From positions 124,001 through 188,000 of the forward strand of contig JAFXGM010000018.1 in assembly GCA_017513195.1 (NCBI GenBank): a stretch of 64,000 bases of DNA, given 5' to 3'. This DNA comes from Clostridia bacterium. GTDB taxonomy: Bacteria; Bacillota; Clostridia; Oscillospirales; Acutalibacteraceae. The stretch's first letter is position 1, and each line of letters begins with the position of its first letter. The translations under genes were made by a program, and so were the position numbers. Positions 59,915-64,000 of this stretch are shown one piece after another. The notes beneath the pieces are model-generated. The model was not told the DNA's origin. It did no database searches and saw only the letters and a list, made by a program, of their open reading frames with translations.

Positions 59915-60949
59915 TTAATCTAATTTTGTCCAGTCAAGAATAACCTTGCCGCATTTACCGCTGTTCATAGCTTCAAAACCTTTTTCATATTCGGTTATAT
60001 CTAATCTGTGGGTAATAATGTTTGAAATATCAAGGCCGCCCTGAAGCATTGCAGACATTTTGTACCAGGTTTCATGCATTTGTCTGCCATAAATGCCCTT
60101 AATTATAAGACCGTTGAATATAATTTTTGACCAATCTATTTTGGTATCACTCTTCAATAGACCAAGCAAAGCAATTCTACCGCCGTGAATCATGCAATCA
60201 ATCATAGAGTTAAATGCAATCTCACTACCAGACATTTCAAGACCTACGTCAAAGCCCTCTTTAATGTCGATTTCCTTCATAAAATCTTTCAATTCCGTTT
60301 TAGCGGTATTAACTGTATATTTTATACCAAGTTTTTTTGCAAGTTCTAATCTTTCGTCGTTAATATCTGTAATAACTACGTGTCTAGCACCAACGAATTT
60401 ACAAACGGCTGCAGCCATAATACCTATTGGACCGGCACCTGTAATAAGAACATCTTCACCCGTAAGGTCAAAAGAAAGTGCGGTATGTACTGCATTTCCA
60501 AACGGATCAAATATTGAGTACATCTCTTCAGGAATATCTTTTTCGCATCTGCGTACGTTTTCTTGAGGAATAACAAGGTATTGAGCAAAAGCACCATCAC
60601 GGTTAACGCCAACACCAACGGTATCCTTACACAAGTGACCATTACCGGCAAGGCAGTTTCTGCATTTACCGCAAACAATATGACCTTCACCGGAAACAAT
60701 ATCACCAATTCGCCAGTTTTTTACATTGGCACCAAGTTCTACTATTTCACCAACGTATTCGTGACCTATAACTCGTGGTGTCTCAATTGTTTTTTGTGAC
60801 CACTCATCCCAATTGTAAATGTGCAGGTCTGTACCGCATATAGCGGTTTTATGTATTTTTATTTTTACATCGTTGTCCGAAATCTGCGGTTCAGGAACAT
60901 CCTCAAACCAAAGACCTTTTTGTGGATATTTTTTAACAAGTGCTTTCAT
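59915..60949 (-). CDS. tdh: L-threonine 3-dehydrogenase
   Basis: Tdh oxidises threonine to 2-amino-3-ketobutyrate with NAD. The 344-residue medium-chain dehydrogenase has catalytic zinc ligands in [13 protein letters not shown] and GHEYVGEI, a structural zinc lobe with four Cys ([16 protein letters not shown]) and the Rossmann motif GAGPIGIM. The HIYNWDEW segment is specific for Tdh among MDRs. AAAAGGGG precedes the ATG. It begins tdh-kbl-TRIC-LysR; glycine from it can enter the GlyA route. No other feature was recognised in 60950-61095 beyond AT-rich promoter-like sequence. Confidence 0.97.
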   Translation of the reverse strand: MKALVKKYPQKGLWFEDVPEPQISDNDVKIKIHKTAICGTDLHIYNWDEWSQKTIETPRVIGHEYVGEIVELGANVKNWRIGDIVSGEGHIVCGKCRNCLAGNGHLCKDTVGVGVNRDGAFAQYLVIPQENVRRCEKDIPEEMYSIFDPFGNAVHTALSFDLTGEDVLITGAGPIGIMAAAVCKFVGARHVVITDINDERLELAKKLGIKYTVNTAKTELKDFMKEIDIKEGFDVGLEMSGSEIAFNSMIDCMIHGGRIALLGLLKSDTKIDWSKIIFNGLIIKGIYGRQMHETWYKMSAMLQGGLDISNIITHRLDITEYEKGFEAMNSGKCGKVILDWTKLD

Positions 60950-61095
60950 GACAGTATACCCCTTTTAATTTTGTTTCAATAATATTTTATCATTACAATA
61001 TAAAAAAGGGTAATATTTAAAAACTATCAATATCGTTCAAATAAAATATATCCCTATGCTGCTGTCAATATAGGACACAGTGATTTGCAAAAATA

Positions 61096-61124
61096 TTTAC
61101 ATTAAAACAGTAGTGTGTTATAAT
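61096..61124 (+). promoter_or_regulatory. promoter of the HEAT-like protein gene
   Basis: TTTACA (61096-61101) and TATAAT (61119-61124) are 17 bases apart, about 24 bases before the ATG at 61149. Confidence 0.75.
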
Positions 61125-61148
61125 AAAATAAAGTGAGGTGTGACACAA

Positions 61149-61625
61149 ATGGATAGATTAGATTTTGATAATCGGTTAGATAAAATATTATCCGAAGCCG
61201 AAGCTCTTATTCCAAGCGAAGCATTACCTGATTTACCCTTTATGCCCGAAGCACCTGATGTTCACGATTATTATCGCTTTGAACTTGATTTATGGGACAA
61301 AGGCGAAGAAATCAGACAACTCATTTTGGAAAGCAAGAAAAAGCCCAATATCGACCAAATAAAAAGAATTTGTAATATTTGTACCAATCCATTTGCCAAA
61401 CGTGGCAGGCGAAGTTTTGTTATGCTTTTAGGTAAAAAGTGTTATGCGGAATATGCCCCTATTATTGCGTCATTCTTATCTGACGATGATATAGATGGAC
61501 ACGTTGTTGATACATTGTATAAAATGGGAACACCCGACTATGTTGCTCAAATTCAACCTTTGACTAAGCACAACCGTACTTGGATTAGAAATATCGCCAA
61601 AAAATATATCAACAAATACAGTTAA
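61149..61625 (+). CDS. unknown helical (HEAT-like) protein
   Basis: The 158-residue protein is acidic in its first 60 residues (many Asp/Glu/Pro) and helical after that. Residues 85-155 have two to three helix pairs spaced like HEAT/PBS-lyase repeats, including the DIDGHVVDTLYKMG and TWIRNIAKKYI helices. No catalytic residues stand out. ATG 61149 is preceded by GTGAGGTG at good spacing; GTG 61140 belongs to that SD. It is monocistronic and ends at a strong terminator. Function unknown. Confidence 0.75.
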   Translation: MDRLDFDNRLDKILSEAEALIPSEALPDLPFMPEAPDVHDYYRFELDLWDKGEEIRQLILESKKKPNIDQIKRICNICTNPFAKRGRRSFVMLLGKKCYAEYAPIIASFLSDDDIDGHVVDTLYKMGTPDYVAQIQPLTKHNRTWIRNIAKKYINKYS

Positions 61626-61656
61626 AACGGCATCGGTTTTCGATGCCGTTTTTTGT
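61626..61656. terminator. terminator between convergent HEAT-like gene and spoVAC
   Basis: AACGGCATCG (61626-61635) pairs perfectly with CGATGCCGTT (61641-61650) and is followed by TTTT. Confidence 0.9.
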
Positions 61657-62099
61657 TAGAATAAGGTTGTTACCCAATAAATAACCCCATAAATCACACT
61701 CGCCACTGTGCCGTACATAATCACAGGTCCTGCTATGGTGAATATTTTGGCACCTACGCCTAAAATATATCCCTCGTTTTTAAATTCTATCGCAGGTGAT
61801 ACAACCGCGTTTGCAAATCCGGTTATCGGCACCAACGTGCCCGCCCCTGCTTTACGTGCGATTTTGTCAAAAACACCAAGTCCTGTAAGCAGTGCCGCTA
61901 TAAAAATTATTGATACCGGCACCGCCATTTTAACAACCTTTTCAGATAATTCTAATGACGTATAAAACTCGGTAAGCAACTGACCTATAACACAAATGGC
62001 ACCGCCCACTATATATGCCCAAACAAAATCTTTTGCTTTGGGTGATGGTGGCGATGCCTTTTTTGTCATCTCATTATATTTTTTCTTGTCAGGCAACAT
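61656..62099 (-). CDS. spoVAC: stage V sporulation protein AC
   Basis: SpoVAC is a membrane protein of the dipicolinate channel, acting as a mechanosensitive channel in germination. The 147-residue protein has four to five hydrophobic helices and conserved GGAICVIGQ, LLTGLGVFDKIARKAGAG and PITGFANAVVSPAIEFKNEG segments, which are diagnostic. ATG 62099 has AAGGGAAGTGG upstream. It is 25 bases downstream of an unknown membrane protein and far from spoVAD. SpoVAE-type genes are not seen next to it. Confidence 0.95.
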   Translation of the reverse strand: MLPDKKKYNEMTKKASPPSPKAKDFVWAYIVGGAICVIGQLLTEFYTSLELSEKVVKMAVPVSIIFIAALLTGLGVFDKIARKAGAGTLVPITGFANAVVSPAIEFKNEGYILGVGAKIFTIAGPVIMYGTVASVIYGVIYWVTTLF

Positions 62100-62124
62100 A
62101 TAATCCACTTCCCTTTCGGGATTA

Positions 62125-62778
62125 TTATTTGCCCTCGGTTTTAGATTTATTCTTTTCAACGTTTTCGGTGTCTTTAAACATTTTTTTAGGGTTATAGTCT
62201 TTTAGGAATTTTTGCCAGTCCTCTTCACTTAACTTTTCACCGTTTTCGGTGCCGTACTGCTTATATAGGCCATCAACCAACATATCATAAATACGATTGG
62301 TTTTTATTCTTGCGCGAATTAAGATAAAAATAAGCGCTACAACCAATAGCATAATTATGTATGACGGTACCGAGCCGATATAATAGCTTGACTTATACCC
62401 AAGACCAACCTTTGTGCAGGTTCTAAAGCAAGAAATTGCAACGGGTAAAATGGCTACTGTAAGGCCTAAAAAGTACTTGCTCTTTTTTGATAAAATAAGT
62501 GTTACAATAAGCAAGAAAAAGCACGCAAGCAATGTGTAATATTCTGACGTATAAACAAAGTAGTCATTATTAACAGCAAAAAGCGAAAACTCCTCTGACT
62601 GTGCTTTAAACAACAGACTCATACAAAACAAAAACGTCCATATAATCATACAAATTGTAAAAAAGTTAATAAACTTACACAGTCTTCTAACAAGTGTAGA
62701 TTTTTCATCGGCATAGCTGATGCCATATTTGTATTTATATTTTTCAACATACTCTAAAATGTTTGCGTTCTTTTTCAT
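62125..62778 (-). CDS. unknown four-helix membrane protein upstream of spoVAC
   Basis: The 217-residue protein has a charged N-terminus (1-35), four membrane segments (about 35-55, 78-96, 100-120, 138-158) and a charged cytoplasmic tail of about 55 residues ending in many Lys/Glu. I do not recognise a family. ATG 62778 has GGTGATG upstream. Its promoter is of the vegetative type and shares its -35 with trmL. SpoVAC follows after 25 bases, so the two may be one transcript; a role in spore or envelope membrane is only suggested by that context. Confidence 0.75.
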   Translation of the reverse strand: MKKNANILEYVEKYKYKYGISYADEKSTLVRRLCKFINFFTICMIIWTFLFCMSLLFKAQSEEFSLFAVNNDYFVYTSEYYTLLACFFLLIVTLILSKKSKYFLGLTVAILPVAISCFRTCTKVGLGYKSSYYIGSVPSYIIMLLVVALIFILIRARIKTNRIYDMLVDGLYKQYGTENGEKLSEEDWQKFLKDYNPKKMFKDTENVEKNKSKTEGK

Positions 62779-62794
62779 ATCATCACCAGAAAAT

Positions 62795-62823
62795 ATTATA
62801 CACCAAACAACTTTACTTGACAA
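62795..62823 (-). promoter_or_regulatory. promoter of the membrane protein-spoVAC unit
   Basis: On the minus strand TTGTCA (62823-62818) and TATAAT (62800-62795) are 17 bases apart. The -35 overlaps that of the divergent trmL promoter, sharing bases 62818-62822. Confidence 0.78.
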
Positions 62824-62846
62824 GTGTTTATTAAAGATAATATAAT
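62817..62846 (+). promoter_or_regulatory. promoter of trmL
   Basis: TTGACA (62817-62822) and TATAAT (62841-62846) are 18 bases apart, 18 bases before the trmL ATG. The transcript leader is therefore very short. Confidence 0.85.
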
Positions 62847-62863
62847 GTTAAACGGTGATTTTT

Positions 62864-63373
62864 ATGGCAAAAATAAATATAGTAATGGTAGAGCCCGAAA
62901 TACCACAAAACACGGGCAACGTTGCGCGCACCTGTGCCGCTACGGGCGCAAGGCTGCATCTTGTAAAGCCCATGGGCTTTACCCCTGATGACAAAAAGCT
63001 AAAACACGCGGGTCTTGATTATTGGAAATATCTTGATATTACCTATTACGAAAACCTTGCTGACTTTTTCGAAAAAAATAAGGGTGGCAACTTCTTTTAC
63101 TTTACAACCAAGGGGCGTCACACCCACTCCGACCACAATTACCCCGATAATTGTTTTTTGCTTTTTGGCAAAGAAAGCAAGGGTTTGCCCGAAGAACTTT
63201 TACTGCAAAACCCCGACTACTGCGCTCGGATACCAATGCAAGGCGAAATACGAAGCCTCAATCTTTCTAACTCGGTGGCTATTGCTGTTTACGAGGTATT
63301 GCGTCAGTGGGACTACCCCGCTTTAGAAAATTTTGGTCAATTGCACAATTACAAATGGGAAGATAATATATAA
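62864..63373 (+). CDS. trmL: tRNA (cytidine34-2'-O)-methyltransferase
   Basis: TrmL methylates the wobble ribose of tRNA-Leu species using SAM. The 169-residue SPOUT protein shows IPQNTGNVARTCAATGA at the start, FGKESKGLPEE in the middle and IPMQGEIRSLNLSNSVAIAVYE, the knot region. ATG 62864 follows GGTGA; the GTG at 62855 is part of that SD. It lies between a divergent promoter and pgk. Confidence 0.95.
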   Translation: MAKINIVMVEPEIPQNTGNVARTCAATGARLHLVKPMGFTPDDKKLKHAGLDYWKYLDITYYENLADFFEKNKGGNFFYFTTKGRHTHSDHNYPDNCFLLFGKESKGLPEELLLQNPDYCARIPMQGEIRSLNLSNSVAIAVYEVLRQWDYPALENFGQLHNYKWEDNI

Positions 63374-63390
63374 TTTTATATTTTTATATA

Positions 63391-63418
63391 TTGAATTTTT
63401 TGGAAATTGTGGTAAAAT
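63391..63418 (+). promoter_or_regulatory. possible promoter of pgk
   Basis: TTGAAT (63391-63396) and TAAAAT (63413-63418) are 16 bases apart; TATAAT sequences at 63418 and 63426 are alternatives at poorer spacing. GAAAGGATG precedes the pgk ATG. Confidence 0.4.
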
Positions 63419-63460
63419 ATAATTGTATAATTTTTAACAATCTCGAAAGGATGTATTAAA

Positions 63461-64000
63461 ATGAGTCTACTTAACAAAAAAACAGTTGATGACATTAACG
63501 TAAAGGGCCAAAAGGTTCTTGTTCGTTGCGATTTTAACGTTCCGCTTAAAAACGGCGTTATCACTGACGAAAACAGAATCAACGCTGCTCTTCCAACAAT
63601 CAAAAAGCTTATTGCTGACGGTGGTCAGGTAATTCTTTGCTCACACCTTGGTAAGCCAAAGGGCGAGCCAAAGCCAGAGCTTTCTTTGGCTCCTGTTGCT
63701 GCTTGCCTTTCAGAAAAATTAGGTCAGCCGGTTGTATTTGCTGCTGACGATAACGTTGTAGGCGAAAATGCAAAGGCTGCAGTAGCTGCTATGAAAGATG
63801 GCGATGTAGTTCTCCTTCAGAACACACGTTACCGCGCAGAAGAAACCAAAAACGGCGAGGCATTCTCTGCAGAGCTTGGTTCACTTGCTGATATATTTGT
63901 AAACGATGCATTTGGTACTGCTCACCGTGCACACTGCTCAACCGTTGGTGTTGTTTCTCACGTAAAAGAGGCTGTTGCAGGTTACCTTATCGGTAAAGAG
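63461..64000 (+). CDS. pgk: phosphoglycerate kinase, cut by the window edge
   Basis: Pgk transfers phosphate from 1,3-bisphosphoglycerate to ADP in glycolysis. The 180 visible residues are the N-terminal substrate domain of about 395. They contain [13 protein letters not shown], the SHLGKPKG loop, [11 protein letters not shown] and the NDAFGTAHR motif, all with conserved 3-PG ligands. The frame is open to the last base of the window. AAAGGATG precedes the ATG. It has its own AT-rich promoter region and is not directly joined to gap here. Confidence 0.96.
   Translation, partial: MSLLNKKTVDDINVKGQKVLVRCDFNVPLKNGVITDENRINAALPTIKKLIADGGQVILCSHLGKPKGEPKPELSLAPVAACLSEKLGQPVVFAADDNVVGENAKAAVAAMKDGDVVLLQNTRYRAEETKNGEAFSAELGSLADIFVNDAFGTAHRAHCSTVGVVSHVKEAVAGYLIGKE

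Noticed and set aside
1..64000. tRNA, rRNA or CRISPR array
   Set aside because: No cloverleaf with a TTCRANY T-loop, no rRNA-like stretch and no regularly spaced repeats were noticed. A tRNAscan or CRISPR search could not be run.

Overview
The window reads as a chromosomal segment of a low-G+C, spore-forming Clostridia bacterium. Order-level placement near Oscillospirales/Ruminococcaceae is an inference from gene content and order. The evidence is the AT-rich DNA, strong SD sequences with TTGACA/TATAAT promoters, the spore genes cwlD, spoVAC and spoVAD, and the Clostridia-type run nusB-xseA-xseB-ispA-dxs-tlyA-nadK-argR-recN. I saw no rRNA, tRNA or CRISPR array.

Layout. 1-9140 is housekeeping: rsmD-coaD-coiled-coil protein; fba; a CAT-fold protein; an alpha/beta hydrolase; tsaE-tsaB-rpiB-upp; radA; and the spore amidase gene cwlD. 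9141-21084 is an accessory region bracketed by two diverged copies of one block (cwlD 5' end, ASCH protein, pyrophosphatase). Inside it are an ECF sigma/anti-sigma pair, an S51 peptidase, a membrane-anchored CxxC/YkgJ-type protein, an Abi/UG-type (defence-associated) reverse transcriptase, a GHKL-ATPase/PD-(D/E)XK (Shedu-like) nuclease fusion, and a HipA-like kinase with a VbhA-like small protein. The right-hand cwlD copy is a truncated remnant. 21193-29331 holds DUF4364, a membrane protein, yajC-tgt-queA, asd-dapA-dapB, a small unknown and tyrS. 29333-37642 is the recN-to-nusB operon. 37769-39937 is a lysine-riboswitch unit with a second dapA and meso-DAP dehydrogenase. 40039-47164 has tdk, glyA, a P-type ATPase with altered signature motifs, mgtE and spoVAD. 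47231-57088 is mostly carbohydrate and envelope functions: M14 peptidase, GH78, GH43, a radical SAM protein, small membrane proteins, a polysaccharide deacetylase, a Cys-repeat lipoprotein and an (alpha/alpha)6 glycosidase. 57128-60949 is threonine catabolism (tdh-kbl) with a TRIC channel and a LysR regulator. 61149-64000 has a HEAT-like protein, spoVAC, trmL and the start of pgk.

How genes work together. Asd, DapA and DapB feed diaminopimelate and lysine synthesis (and dipicolinate in spores). The second DapA plus Ddh give a one-step route to meso-DAP under lysine-riboswitch control. SpoVAC and SpoVAD act in dipicolinate movement and CwlD in cortex maturation. The most interesting part is 11679-19400. 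The reverse transcriptase and the CxxC membrane protein are divergently transcribed from back-to-back promoters, the GHKL-nuclease gene follows the reverse transcriptase, and all sit between duplicated flanks. I read this as a candidate anti-phage locus. The defence role is inference; the domains and arrangement are visible in the sequence.
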